From assembly GCA_023461075.1 (NCBI GenBank), contig JAEWNY010000052.1, forward strand, positions 1 through 26,720: a DNA stretch of 26,720 nucleotides, in the 5' to 3' direction. This DNA is from Pseudomonadota bacterium. GTDB lineage: Bacteria; Pseudomonadota; Gammaproteobacteria; Xanthomonadales; Xanthomonadaceae. The translations under genes and the position numbers were made by a program. The notes under the pieces are model-generated. The model was not told where the DNA came from. It made no database searches and saw only the letters and a program-made list of their open reading frames with translations. Numbering within the stretch: the first letter of the stretch is position 1; each line of letters opens with the position of its first letter. Positions 1 to 7,295 of this stretch are shown one piece after another.

Positions 1-297
1 CCGGTCGCCTGGGCGCAGGATCCGGCGCCCCAGCGCAGGGGCGCGGAGCGCGCCGAGCGGGGGCCGGAGCAGCGCGTGCGGAATCGCGAAGCGCTGTCGG
101 ATTCGGTGCGTCGTTTCGAGCGGTCCAACCGCGGAAGCCGGGTACTGAGCGCCGAGCGCATCCAGTCCGACGGGCGCGACGTCAACCGCATCAAGGCGAT
201 GGACGACCGCGGCCGCGTACGCGTCTACGTCGACGATCCGCAGCGCCGCCAGCCTCCTCCCGCGCGCCGCCAGCCTACACGCGACGACCACGACTGA
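1..297 (+). CDS. C-terminal part of a small secreted protein (PepSY-like)
   Basis: The reading frame is open from the first base of the window to the TGA at 295-297, so the start lies upstream. The first residues read PVAWAQDPAP, which looks like the end of a signal peptide with cleavage after AWA, so only the signal sequence is probably missing. The mature part is short, very rich in Arg and Asp, and has the stretch SRVLSAERIQSDGRDVNRIK followed by a VRVYVDDP strand, as in small periplasmic PepSY-type proteins often found just upstream of phoP in this family. The tail is Pro/Arg rich. The family is inferred from pattern and neighbourhood, so it is less certain than the coding status. It may share a transcript with the downstream two-component genes. 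Confidence 0.65.
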   Translation, partial: PVAWAQDPAPQRRGAERAERGPEQRVRNREALSDSVRRFERSNRGSRVLSAERIQSDGRDVNRIKAMDDRGRVRVYVDDPQRRQPPPARRQPTRDDHD

Positions 298-365
298 CCC
301 GGCATTCTGTTCAGGAAAGGACGGCCACACTGGCCCCCTCACATTACTGAACGGAGTTGTCCCCC

Positions 366-1052
366 ATGCGCATCCTGCTCGTCGAAGACGAAGCGCCCCT
401 GCGTGAAACGCTGGCCGCTCGCCTCAAGCGCGAGGGCTTTGCGGTGGATGCGGCGCAGGACGGCGAAGAAGGCCTGTACATGGGCCGCGAGGTCCCGTTC
501 GACGTCGGCATCATCGATCTCGGCCTGCCCAAGATGTCGGGCATGGAGTTGATCAAGGCCCTGCGCGACGAAGGCAAGCAGTTCCCCGTACTGATCCTGA
601 CCGCGCGTTCGAGCTGGCAGGACAAGGTCGACGGCCTCAAGCAGGGCGCCGACGATTACCTGGTCAAGCCCTTCCACGTTGAGGAGCTCCTGGCGCGGAT
701 CAACGCCCTGGTGCGCCGCGCCGCCGGCTGGAGCAAGCCCTCGCTCGAATGTGGCCCGGTGGTGCTGGACCTGGCCGCGCAGACGGTGACCGTGCACGGC
801 CAGAACGTCGATCTCACCAGCTACGAGTACAAGGTGCTGGAATACCTGATGATGCACGCTGGCGAGCTGGTCTCGAAGGCCGATCTGACCGAGCACATCT
901 ACCAGCAGGACTTCGACCGCGATTCCAACGTGCTCGAGGTCTTCATCGGCCGCCTGCGCCGCAAGCTGGACCCGGATGGCACGCTGAAGCCGATCGAGAC
1001 CGTGCGCGGCCGCGGTTACCGCTTCGCCATCCCGCGCAACGGCGAGGCCTGA
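366..1052 (+). CDS. phoP: OmpR/PhoB-family response regulator, PhoP-like
   Basis: This 228-residue protein is a DNA-binding response regulator. The receiver domain (about 1-115) has the acidic pair E7/D8, phospho-acceptor D51 (IIDLGLP), T79 and K101 (LVKPF). A winged-helix effector domain fills about 125-225, with the YEYKVLEYLM and VFIGRLRRKLD segments typical of the family, and ends in GRGYRF. I chose ATG 366 over an in-frame TTG at 357 because ACGGAG at 351-356 is well placed for it and the protein then begins MRILLVEDE. The kinase gene follows 46 bp downstream, so the two form one operon. In Xanthomonas the PhoP/PhoQ pair responds to divalent cations and envelope conditions and affects virulence; that role is family knowledge. 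Naming it PhoP rests on residue patterns and the partner gene. Confidence 0.9.
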   Translation: MRILLVEDEAPLRETLAARLKREGFAVDAAQDGEEGLYMGREVPFDVGIIDLGLPKMSGMELIKALRDEGKQFPVLILTARSSWQDKVDGLKQGADDYLVKPFHVEELLARINALVRRAAGWSKPSLECGPVVLDLAAQTVTVHGQNVDLTSYEYKVLEYLMMHAGELVSKADLTEHIYQQDFDRDSNVLEVFIGRLRRKLDPDGTLKPIETVRGRGYRFAIPRNGEA

Positions 1053-1098
1053 GCGCGCCTGCCCGGCGACGCTTGGCTGCCGCCCGGGGTCCGCTGCG

Positions 1099-2496
1099 GT
1101 GGCCGATCGATTCTGGCGCCCCCGATCGATCGCGCGGCGCCAGCTGCTCGCGTCGTTGCTGGGTCTGGTCGCTTTCATGGCCCTGGTTGGCGTCGCGCTC
1201 GACCGCGCCTTCATCAGCACGGCCGAGAGCAATCTGCAGGTCCGCCTGGGCAGCTATGCGCTGGCTTATGCAGCGGACATCGAGTTCGACATCGACGGCT
1301 ACCTGGTCCCGCCGTTCCGCGCACCCGACCCGCGCCTTGACCGGCCCGGCAGCGGGCTGTACGCCACGATCCTGGTGCCCAATGGTTCATGGGCGTCGCA
1401 ATCGAGCAAGGGGCCGGACCTGCCGGAGGGGCGTCGGCTGAGGCCGGACAGCGAGCGCTTCGACGGGCCCCTCGTCATCCGCAACATCGATGGCAGCTCG
1501 GGCACGGTCTATCGTTACGCGCGCAGCTTCATCTGGACCGATGGCCGTGGCGGCGAGATCCCTTACACCATCGACATCATGGAGGACACCCGGCAGCTGG
1601 CTGCGCAGATCAACGTCTTCCGCAACGCCTTGTGGATCAATGTGGGCGCCGCCGCGGGCATCCTGTTGCTGCTGCAACTGCTGGCGCTGCGCTGGAGCCT
1701 GTCGCCGCTGCGGCAGGTGATCACCGAGCTGGATCGGGTGAAGGAAGGGCGTGCCGAGAGGATGAGCGAATTCCATCCGCGCGAACTCGAGCCGCTGGCC
1801 GACAGCATCAACGCACTGATCGAAAGCGAGCGCAAGAACCTTGAGAGGCAACGCAATACGCTGGCCGACCTGGCGCATAGCCTGAAAACCCCGCTGGCGG
1901 TATTGCGCTCGCGGCTGGACAGCGATGCCCCGCTGGACGAGCTTCGCGAGGAACTGGACACCCAGTTGCAGCGGATGAACAGCCTCGTCTCGTACCAGCT
2001 TTCACGCGCCGCATCGGGTGGGCACAAGTTGTTCGCTACGCCGATCGAGATACTGCCGCAGGCCGAGCAGATCGTGGTCGGCCTGGAGAAGATCTATGCA
2101 GCCAAGGGCGTGCTTTGCGAATTCGAGGTCGATGATGCCGCGCGTTTCCACGGCGAGACCGGCGACCTGCAGGAATTGCTGGGCAACCTGCTGGAAAACG
2201 CCTTCAAGTGGGCCAAGTCGCGGGTGCTGCTGACCGTCACCCGCGAGCCGGCGCGCGATGGCGCACGTGGGCGCCTGCTGCTGGCGGTCGATGACGATGG
2301 GCCGGGCATTGCGCCCGACAAGATCGCCGGCGTGCTGCAGCGTGGCGTGCGCGGGGATGAGCGTGTGCAGGGCCATGGCATCGGCCTGTCGATCGTCCAG
2401 GACATCATCCAGGGCTATGGCGGCGAGCTGCGCGTCGAGCGCTCGCAGGAACTCGGCGGCGCCCGTTTCGAGGCGCGCCTGCCGCTGCCGCGTTGA
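1099..2496 (+). CDS. phoQ: PhoQ-like sensor histidine kinase
   Basis: An inner-membrane sensor kinase of 465 residues, partner of the response regulator just upstream. The first membrane helix is at about 15-37, a periplasmic sensor region at about 38-175, the second helix at about 178-198, and HAMP follows to about 250. The H-box has the phospho-acceptor H260 in LADLAHSLKTPLAVLR. The ATPase domain has the N-box (GNLLENAFKWAK, N367), the G1 box (VDDDGPGIAP, 397-406) and the G2 box (GHGIGLSIV, 425-433). The start is GTG 1099, the only credible in-frame start after the preceding stop; GGGG at 1086-1089 may serve as the ribosome site. The H-box sequence SLKTPLAVLR is the PhoQ type. The ligand cannot be read from the sequence. 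Confidence 0.9.
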   Translation: MADRFWRPRSIARRQLLASLLGLVAFMALVGVALDRAFISTAESNLQVRLGSYALAYAADIEFDIDGYLVPPFRAPDPRLDRPGSGLYATILVPNGSWASQSSKGPDLPEGRRLRPDSERFDGPLVIRNIDGSSGTVYRYARSFIWTDGRGGEIPYTIDIMEDTRQLAAQINVFRNALWINVGAAAGILLLLQLLALRWSLSPLRQVITELDRVKEGRAERMSEFHPRELEPLADSINALIESERKNLERQRNTLADLAHSLKTPLAVLRSRLDSDAPLDELREELDTQLQRMNSLVSYQLSRAASGGHKLFATPIEILPQAEQIVVGLEKIYAAKGVLCEFEVDDAARFHGETGDLQELLGNLLENAFKWAKSRVLLTVTREPARDGARGRLLLAVDDDGPGIAPDKIAGVLQRGVRGDERVQGHGIGLSIVQDIIQGYGGELRVERSQELGGARFEARLPLPR

Positions 2497-2556
2497 ATCG
2501 ATGCATTTTGAATGACCCCCGCGTCGCGACAGCGGGCCGGAAGCCAACGCGCTGGT

Positions 2557-2793
2557 TCAGCGGAACATCCCGGGCAGGAAGCTGTGCCAGCGCGGGCTGT
2601 TGCGGACGGCCTCGCTCTTGCCAGCGGCCTTACGCGAATCCGCCGCCGGAGCGGGGTTGGAAGTCCGCTTGGGCGCCGGGGTGCTGTCCTCTTCGCCCTG
2701 GGTCGACGCATGGGCGGCGACCGGCGTGTTCTGCGCGAATGCGCCACCACAGGCGAAGACGAGTGTCGAGGCGATCAGCAGGCGCTTGGTCAT
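2557..2793 (-). CDS. small exported protein of unknown function
   Basis: A 78-residue reading frame on the minus strand begins at ATG 2793 with a clear signal peptide: MTKRLLIAST, a hydrophobic core, and a likely cleavage after AFA (residue 20). The mature part is Ala/Pro/Ser/Lys rich and low in complexity until a more structured end (SPRWHSFLPGMFR). A Cys at residue 15 sits in VFAC, a poor lipobox match, so a soluble periplasmic protein is likelier than a lipoprotein. It is convergent with phoQ and divergent from birA, from which 101 bp separate it. The signal peptide is the main support. I do not recognise the family, and no function can be assigned. Confidence 0.6.
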   Translation of the reverse strand: MTKRLLIASTLVFACGGAFAQNTPVAAHASTQGEEDSTPAPKRTSNPAPAADSRKAAGKSEAVRNSPRWHSFLPGMFR

Positions 2794-2882
2794 GGCGGAT
2801 CCGTCCGGGGGAACGCAGTCCCGCCGACTATACCCTGCCTGGCGGGCGGCCGCATGGGGCCCGGTTTCGGCACCTTGTTGGG

Positions 2883-2888
2883 GATAAT
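2883..2888 (+). promoter_or_regulatory. -10 box for birA, leaderless geometry
   Basis: GATAAT lies exactly 6 nt before the birA ATG at 2895, so a transcript starting 6-8 nt after the box would begin at or next to the start codon. No Shine-Dalgarno sequence fits between them. The same spacing occurs before the SPOR gene and kynA. No good -35 box is visible. Confidence 0.5.
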
Positions 2889-2894
2889 CGGCGG

Positions 2895-3908
2895 ATGCCA
2901 GCCACCCGCGCCAGACTCGCTCCGGATAGCCCCCGCGCCATCAGCGAGCGCGAACTGTTGCTGCGCCTAGCCGAAGGGCCGGTTTCCGGCGACCGGCTGG
3001 CGCGCGAGCTGGGCCTGACCCGCGCCGCGATCTGGAAGCGCATCGACGCCCTGCGCCAGGCAGGCGTCGCCATCGAAGCGCGGGCCGGCGTCGGCTACGC
3101 CTTGGCGCAGTCGGCGGATTTGCTGGATGCCGGGGCCATTCTCGCGGCCATGCCCGCCGCCGCGCGGGCCGGGGTGGCCGAGTTGGACGTGGCCTGGCAG
3201 GTCGATTCGACCAACACCCGGCTGCTCTCGCAATCGCCCCCGGGGAACGGTGCCCGGGTGCTGCTGGCCGAACGGCAGACCGGCGGGCGCGGGCGCTTGG
3301 GGCGCGGCTGGGCCTCGCCGCTCGCCTGCAATCTCTATCTTTCGCTGGACCGCCAGTTCAGCGGCGGACTGGCGCGTCTGGCCGGGCTCAGCCTGGTGGT
3401 CGGCATCGCCAGTGCCGAAGCGCTGCGCGAGGCAACCGGCCTCGACATCCGGCTGAAATGGCCGAACGATCTTTGGCTCGATGACCGCAAGCTGGGCGGC
3501 CTGCTGGTCGAAGGCGGCGGAGAGCACGGCGGCCCGGTGCGTGCGGTCGCAGGGCTGGGCCTCAACGTTCGGATGCCGGGGGAGTTCGGTGCGCGCATCG
3601 ACCAGCCGTGGATCGACCTGGCGCAGGCGATGTCGATGCCGCCTCCACGCAATGCATTGGCCGCACAACTCGTCGCCGCATGGGTGCCGGCGCTCGAAGC
3701 GTTCGATCGCGATGGATTGGCCTCGTTCCTGCCGCGCTGGCAGGCGCTCGATGCCCTGGTCGGCCAGCCGATCCGGCTCATCGATGGCAGCGGCCAGCGC
3801 GATGCGGTGGCACTCGGCATCGCCGAGGATGGCGGCTTGCGGGTGCGCGAGGACGGGCACGAACGCACCGTCCATTCGGGCGAAGTCAGCGTGAGGCCAC
3901 GGCCATGA
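2895..3908 (+). CDS. birA: bifunctional biotin--[acetyl-CoA carboxylase] ligase / biotin operon repressor
   Basis: A 337-residue BirA. It forms biotinyl-AMP and transfers biotin to the carrier protein of acetyl-CoA carboxylase; the N-terminal domain can repress biotin genes. The winged helix is at about 17-70 (GDRLARELGLTRAAIWKRID). The catalytic core has STN (105-107), the biotinyl-AMP loop GGRGRLGRGWAS (130-141), KWPNDLW (188-194), KLGGLLVE with the conserved lysine (199-206) and GLGLN (220-224). The C-terminal SH3-like cap follows. The helix-turn-helix means it is the regulatory two-function type, although no biotin synthesis gene is present here. ATG 2895 is chosen because the longer open frame upstream has no family similarity and a -10 box sits 6 nt before this ATG. 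Its TGA overlaps the coaX start (ATGA). Confidence 0.93.
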   Translation: MPATRARLAPDSPRAISERELLLRLAEGPVSGDRLARELGLTRAAIWKRIDALRQAGVAIEARAGVGYALAQSADLLDAGAILAAMPAAARAGVAELDVAWQVDSTNTRLLSQSPPGNGARVLLAERQTGGRGRLGRGWASPLACNLYLSLDRQFSGGLARLAGLSLVVGIASAEALREATGLDIRLKWPNDLWLDDRKLGGLLVEGGGEHGGPVRAVAGLGLNVRMPGEFGARIDQPWIDLAQAMSMPPPRNALAAQLVAAWVPALEAFDRDGLASFLPRWQALDALVGQPIRLIDGSGQRDAVALGIAEDGGLRVREDGHERTVHSGEVSVRPRP

Positions 3909-4633
3909 GCGAGTGGCTGTTCGATCTGGGCAACAGCCGGTTGAAGTACGCACGGCGCGGTGCCGATGGCACGGTGGGCGAGATGGCCAGCCTCGACCAT
4001 GGCAATGGCGATGTCGCCAGCCTGCCCGCGCAAGTCCAGGGCGAGATCGCCTGGGTGGCCAGCGTGGCTTCGCCGGCGCTGCGCGCGCGCTTGCTCGGCG
4101 CATTGAGCGAGCGCTTCGCGCGCATCAGCGTGGCCCGCGTACAGCCGTCCTGCGCCGGCCTGCGGATCGCCTATGCCGATCCGGCGCGGCTCGGCGTCGA
4201 TCGCTTCCTCGCCCTGCTGGCGGCGCGTGAGGCGGGCGCGGCGGTGCTGGTGGTAGGCGTCGGCACCGCGTTGACGATCGACCTGCTCGATGCGACGGGT
4301 CTGCATCGTGGCGGCCGGATCGCGCCATCGCCCACCCTGATGCGCGAGAGCCTGCAGGCCCGCGCCAGCCAGTTGCCCGCGCAGGGTGGCCGCTACGTCG
4401 AATTCGCCGATGACACGCTCGATGCCTTGGCCTCGGGCTGCGAGGGCGCCGCGCTGGGCCTGATCGAGCGCAGCCGGACCGAGGCCGAAGCGCTGTTGGG
4501 CACGGTGCCGCACCTGTGGTTGCACGGTGGCGGGGCACCGGCCTTGGCATCAAGGCTTGATGCCGCCGAATTGAGGCCGAGGCTGGTGCTCGAAGGACTC
4601 TCGCGCTGGGCCGCAACGGCACCTCGCGACTGA
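3905..4633 (+). CDS. coaX: type III pantothenate kinase
   Basis: A 242-residue cytoplasmic enzyme that phosphorylates pantothenate, the first step of coenzyme A synthesis. It has the ASKHA-fold signatures: FDLGNSRLKY at 6-15 (phosphate loop), GVDRFLALLAARE (97-109) with the catalytic-region Asp, GVGTALTIDLLD (118-129) and a late LHGGGAP glycine loop. ATG 3905 overlaps the birA stop by ATGA, so translation is probably coupled; birA-coaX is a known arrangement in proteobacteria. One small departure is that the usual GGxIxPG segment reads GGRIAPS (136-142), with Ser where Gly is common. Type III kinases need a monovalent cation and are not inhibited by CoA; that is family knowledge. Confidence 0.93.
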   Translation: MSEWLFDLGNSRLKYARRGADGTVGEMASLDHGNGDVASLPAQVQGEIAWVASVASPALRARLLGALSERFARISVARVQPSCAGLRIAYADPARLGVDRFLALLAAREAGAAVLVVGVGTALTIDLLDATGLHRGGRIAPSPTLMRESLQARASQLPAQGGRYVEFADDTLDALASGCEGAALGLIERSRTEAEALLGTVPHLWLHGGGAPALASRLDAAELRPRLVLEGLSRWAATAPRD

Positions 4634-4641
4634 GCGCGGAT

Positions 4642-4647
4642 TAGAAT
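4642..4647 (+). promoter_or_regulatory. -10 box for the SPOR gene, leaderless geometry
   Basis: TAGAAT sits 6 nt before the ATG at 4654 and reads into TAGAATCCACGCATG, almost identical to GAGAATCCGCGCATG before kynA. Transcription would start at or beside the A of the ATG. No ribosome-binding site is present. Confidence 0.55.
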
Positions 4648-4653
4648 CCACGC

Positions 4654-5367
4654 ATGATCGGACGCATGCTGCTGGTGTGGTTGCTGGTGTTGAACCTGGG
4701 CGTCGCGGCCTGGTGGTGGCTGCATGACGAGCGCGAGCCGGTCCTGGTCGATGCGAATGCCTCGGCGCCCCCGGAGCTGGAACTGGTCGCGGAAGATCGG
4801 CCCGGAGCGTTGCCGGGAAACCGCACCGAACCCGCCATTGCAGTGGCCGGGCCGCAGCCGCCTCCGCCCGAATCCGATGCCGCCGAAGTGGCCCCACCCG
4901 AAGCGCCGCCCGCCGCCGCATCGGTCTGCGCCAGCTTTGGCCCGTACGCCGATGAAGCGCTGGCCAACCGCGCGCGCATTGCCTTGCCTGCCGGCGCTCA
5001 GGCCAGCCTGCGCCGGGTCGGCGGCAGCCGCGCGCGTGGCTACAACGTGTCGATGCCGCCACTGGCCGATCGCGACGCGGCGCAGGCCATGGCTGCGCGC
5101 CTGCGTGCAGCCGGCTTCAACGACCTGATCGTGCTTGGCGAAGGCGCCAATGCCAACGGCATCGCGCTGGGCCGCTTCGGCAGCGAGGAGAACGCGCGCC
5201 GCCACCAGGCCGCGCTGCAGGCCAAGGGATTCAGTGCACAGGTCGCGCCCGCCGGCGGTGAAGGCGATGCGCAAATATGGCTGGATGTGCAAGCACCGGC
5301 GGGGTTCGATGCCAAGGCCGAGCGTGCGCGCCTGGCCGCTGCGCAGGTGCAGGCACGCGGCTGCTGA
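4654..5367 (+). CDS. membrane-anchored SPOR-domain protein
   Basis: This 237-residue protein has a short cytoplasmic start, one hydrophobic helix (about 5-23, LLVWLLVLNLGVAAWWW), a Pro/Glu/Ala-rich linker (about 30-90) and a C-terminal domain (about 90-200). The last part resembles a SPOR fold: RARGYNVSMPPLADRDAAQA, then LRAAGFNDLIVLG and ALGRFGSEENARRHQAALQAKGF. SPOR domains bind denuded glycan strands of peptidoglycan, often at the division site, so a cell-wall or division role is inferred. Orientation would be N-in with the SPOR domain in the periplasm. It follows coaX after 20 bp, but its own -10 box suggests a separate transcript. Residues after about 205 form a short tail of unknown role. 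Confidence 0.8.
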   Translation: MIGRMLLVWLLVLNLGVAAWWWLHDEREPVLVDANASAPPELELVAEDRPGALPGNRTEPAIAVAGPQPPPPESDAAEVAPPEAPPAAASVCASFGPYADEALANRARIALPAGAQASLRRVGGSRARGYNVSMPPLADRDAAQAMAARLRAAGFNDLIVLGEGANANGIALGRFGSEENARRHQAALQAKGFSAQVAPAGGEGDAQIWLDVQAPAGFDAKAERARLAAAQVQARGC

Positions 5368-5380
5368 GGAGCGCCTCGGC

Positions 5381-5386
5381 TAGAAT
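5381..5386 (+). promoter_or_regulatory. -10 box for tRNA-Thr
   Basis: TAGAAT lies 20 nt before the first base of the tRNA, giving a leader of roughly 13-15 nt. It matches the TAGAAT boxes before the SPOR gene and trpS. The -35 region is not clear. Confidence 0.45.
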
Positions 5387-5406
5387 GGCCGCCCGGATGC
5401 GCCCAC

Positions 5407-5482
5407 GCCGGCTTAGCTCAGTTGGTAGAGCAACCGCCTTGTAAGCGGTAGGTCGTCAGTTCGACTCTGACAGCCGGCACCA
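5407..5482 (+). tRNA. tRNA-Thr (anticodon TGT)
   Basis: The sequence folds into a complete cloverleaf. The acceptor stem is GCCGGCT/AGCCGGC, the D arm GCTC-AGTTGGTA-GAGC, the anticodon arm ACCGC-CTTGTAA-GCGGT, and the T arm GTCAG-TTCGACT-CTGAC. Discriminator A is followed by an encoded CCA at 5480-5482. The anticodon TGT reads ACA and other threonine codons. The arginase ATG is only 28 bp downstream with no terminator between, so read-through into arginase is possible. Confidence 0.97.
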
Positions 5483-5510
5483 GCATGCGCATCGAGCACA
5501 GGATTGGCCG

Positions 5511-6434
5511 ATGTCGCGTGACTATCCCCCCGTTTCACTGTTTGGCGTGCCCACCGATGTCGGTGCGGCGCATCGCGGCGCGTCGATGGGCCCGGAAGCA
5601 TTGCGCGTGGCGAACCTGGGCGAGGCGATCGCCCGGCGCGGCGTTGAAGTGCGCGACCTGGGCGATGTCGCTGGCCCGCGCAACCCGCTGTCCGGCCCGG
5701 TCGATGGCTATCGGCACCTGCAGGAAGTGCTGGCCTGGAACCGCGCCGTGTTCGACGCCAGCGAGCGCGAACTGCGCGCCGGCCGGATGCCGATCATGCT
5801 CGGCGGCGACCACTGCCTGGCGATCGGCTCGATCGCCGCGGTCGCCGCGCATGCACGCGCGCAAGGAAACAAGCTGCGCGTGCTGTGGCTGGATGCACAT
5901 GCCGACTTCAATACATCCGACATCACGCCGTCCGGCAACATCCACGGCATGCCGGTCGCATGCCTGTGCGGCCTGGGCCCGACCGAGCTGGTGAACCTCG
6001 GCGCACCCGGTCCCGCCTTGCGCGCGGACGAGATCCGCCAGATCGGCATCCGCTCGGTCGATCGTGGCGAAAAGCGACTGGTCAAGGAACACGGCCTCGA
6101 CATCTACGACATGCGCTACATCGACGAGATCGGCATGCGCCGGGTGATGGAGGAAGCGCTGGAGGGCGTCGATGCCGACACCCACCTGCACGTCAGCTTC
6201 GATGTGGACATGCTGGATCCCTCGATCGCGCCCGGCACCGGCACGCGCGTGCCCGGTGGCGTCAATTACCGCGAGGCGCAGTTGATGATGGAAATGATCG
6301 CCGACACCGGACGCCTTGCATCGCTCGACATCGTGGAAGTCAATCCGGCGCTGGACAAGCGCAATGCCACCGCGAGACTCGCGGTGCAACTGGTGGAAAG
6401 CCTGTTCGGGAAATCCACCCTGATGCGTGATTGA
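5511..6434 (+). CDS. rocF: arginase (L-arginine to ornithine and urea)
   Basis: A 307-residue ureohydrolase. All dimanganese ligands are visible: H101 (GGDHCLAIGS), D128, H130 and D132 (WLDAHADFNT), and D231 and D233 (SFDVDMLDPSIAPG). The segment SGNIHGMPVA at 141-150 is the arginase substrate-side loop, and the length fits arginase; agmatinase is the main alternative but fits the HGMP loop less well. The enzyme would supply ornithine for proline or polyamines and release urea. The start is ATG 5511, with AGGA at 5500-5503. The gene lies 28 bp behind tRNA-Thr. No urease or ornithine-handling gene is in the window. Confidence 0.9.
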   Translation: MSRDYPPVSLFGVPTDVGAAHRGASMGPEALRVANLGEAIARRGVEVRDLGDVAGPRNPLSGPVDGYRHLQEVLAWNRAVFDASERELRAGRMPIMLGGDHCLAIGSIAAVAAHARAQGNKLRVLWLDAHADFNTSDITPSGNIHGMPVACLCGLGPTELVNLGAPGPALRADEIRQIGIRSVDRGEKRLVKEHGLDIYDMRYIDEIGMRRVMEEALEGVDADTHLHVSFDVDMLDPSIAPGTGTRVPGGVNYREAQLMMEMIADTGRLASLDIVEVNPALDKRNATARLAVQLVESLFGKSTLMRD

Positions 6435-6533
6435 TGCGGGCAGGAGGGTCTGTTCAGTCGCGGTTGGCGTTGGAGGTGCAGATTCGACCCGGGTTCCACG
6501 CCCGCTTCACGGCGGGATGGGTTCCATGTGCGG

Positions 6534-6553
6534 GTACGGCCACGTGCCGGTAC
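6534..6553. repeat. imperfect palindrome centred on CACGTG upstream of the entericidin-like gene
   Basis: GTAC-GGC-CACGTG-CCG-GTAC is symmetric apart from two mismatched base pairs flanking the CACGTG core. It ends 28 nt before the ATG at 6582. It could be a protein-binding site or a leader hairpin; the sequence does not decide. Confidence 0.4.
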
Positions 6554-6581
6554 GAACTTCCCCCATGAGAAGGAGAAACCG

Positions 6582-6734
6582 ATGAAGCGTTTGATCCCCG
6601 TGTTGATGCTTGCCATGTTCTCGACCGCCAGCCTGACCGCCTGCAACACGGTCGCCGGTGCCGGCAAGGACGTGCAGAAGGTCGGCGAAAAGGTCCAGGA
6701 CAAGGCGCAGGACTGCAAGGACGGCAAGTGCTGA
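6582..6734 (+). CDS. entericidin-like small lipoprotein
   Basis: This 50-residue protein begins MKRLIPVLMLAMFSTASLTACNT, a lipoprotein signal peptide with lipobox LTAC and lipidated Cys at residue 21. The mature peptide is short, charged and helical (NTVAGAGKDVQKVGEKVQDK), the pattern of the entericidin A/B family (bacteriolytic or antidote lipoproteins in enteric bacteria, often stationary-phase induced). Two extra cysteines near the end (QDCKDGKC) could form a disulfide. GAAGGAG at 6569-6575 is a strong ribosome site for ATG 6582. The hairpin at 6757-6787 ends the transcript. The toxic or protective role known for E. coli entericidins is not shown here. Confidence 0.85.
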   Translation: MKRLIPVLMLAMFSTASLTACNTVAGAGKDVQKVGEKVQDKAQDCKDGKC

Positions 6735-6756
6735 TCCATGCATCCGATGCTTGAAG

Positions 6757-6787
6757 AAGAGCCGGCTTGATGCCGGCTTTTCTTTTT
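6757..6787 (+). terminator. intrinsic terminator after the entericidin-like gene
   Basis: AGCCGGC (6760-6766), loop TTGAT, GCCGGCT (6772-6778), then TTTCTTTTT gives a GC-rich stem with a U-tract. It is the most canonical terminator in the window and separates the lipoprotein gene from the CsbD gene. Confidence 0.9.
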
Positions 6788-6813
6788 GCGTGTCCTGCTG
6801 ATCAAAGCGGTGT

Positions 6814-6829
6814 GTTCATTGCGATGAAC
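6814..6829. repeat. inverted repeat in the leader region of the CsbD gene
   Basis: GTTCAT-TGCG-ATGAAC has perfect 6-bp arms and a 4-nt centre, about 115 nt before the csbD-type ATG. It may be an operator or part of a leader structure. No known consensus is assigned. Confidence 0.35.
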
Positions 6830-6943
6830 GGTGTAAAGCGCGATTAACCTCCTGCCCACGCGCTGCGAATGCCCGGTGCGCGATGCTGTTGGGGCGATGA
6901 CCACACGGCATCGCAAGACAGTTCAAAGAAGAGGAGACAGCAC

Positions 6944-7144
6944 ATGAACAAGGACATCATTGCCGGCAAGTGGCAGCAGCTCAAGGGCAAGGCTCAGGCA
7001 CGCTGGGGCGATCTGACCGATGACGTGTTCGATGTCGCCGAAGGTGACACCAAATATCTCGCCGGCAAGCTGCGCGAGCAGTACGGCTGGGACGAGAAGC
7101 GCGCCAACGACGAGATCCGTGATTTCGAGCGCACGCTGAACTGA
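6944..7144 (+). CDS. CsbD/YjbJ-family stress protein
   Basis: A 66-residue soluble protein starting MNKDIIAGKWQQLKGKAQAR and containing WGDLTDDVFDVAEGD and a C-terminal DEIRDFERTL helix, the whole-length pattern of the CsbD family (E. coli YjbJ, B. subtilis CsbD). Family members are abundant general-stress proteins (RpoS or SigB controlled) whose molecular role is unsettled. GAGGAG at 6931-6936 precedes ATG 6944 by 7 nt; a longer in-frame start at 6869 has no ribosome site and gives an unrelated N-terminus. It sits next to the entericidin-like gene, another stationary-phase-type gene, but a terminator lies between them. Confidence 0.92.
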   Translation: MNKDIIAGKWQQLKGKAQARWGDLTDDVFDVAEGDTKYLAGKLREQYGWDEKRANDEIRDFERTLN

Positions 7145-7231
7145 TCCATCGCCGCATCATGGGCGCTGGTCGTGCCATCCGGTGCGCCGCGTCTTCATCA
7201 TGATGCGGATGCGCGGCGATCGCGCAACCTT

Positions 7232-7257
7232 GCACGCGGGCCTTCGGGTCCGCGTGT
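7232..7257 (+). terminator. UUCG-loop hairpin after the CsbD gene
   Basis: CGCGGGCC-TTCG-GGTCCGCG (7235-7254) forms an 8-bp stem with one G-U pair, extended outward by A-T and C-G pairs. The UUCG tetraloop makes it very stable. The following TGTCTT is only weakly U-rich, so it may be a terminator or an mRNA 3'-end barrier. Confidence 0.55.
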
Positions 7258-7295
7258 CTTCGTGCATGCGGACCCGGAGATGCGGGGTGGCCCGC

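Noticed and set aside
2518..2536. CCCGC...GCGGG stem after phoQ as a terminator
   Set aside because: Only five base pairs, a long loop and no U-tract; too weak to call.
5511..6434. Agmatinase instead of arginase
   Set aside because: The metal ligands are common to both, but the SGNIHGMPVA loop and overall length fit arginase better.
6501..6516. CCCGC-TTCACG-GCGGG stem after arginase as a terminator
   Set aside because: Five base pairs with no U-tract; not enough to separate it from chance in GC-rich sequence.
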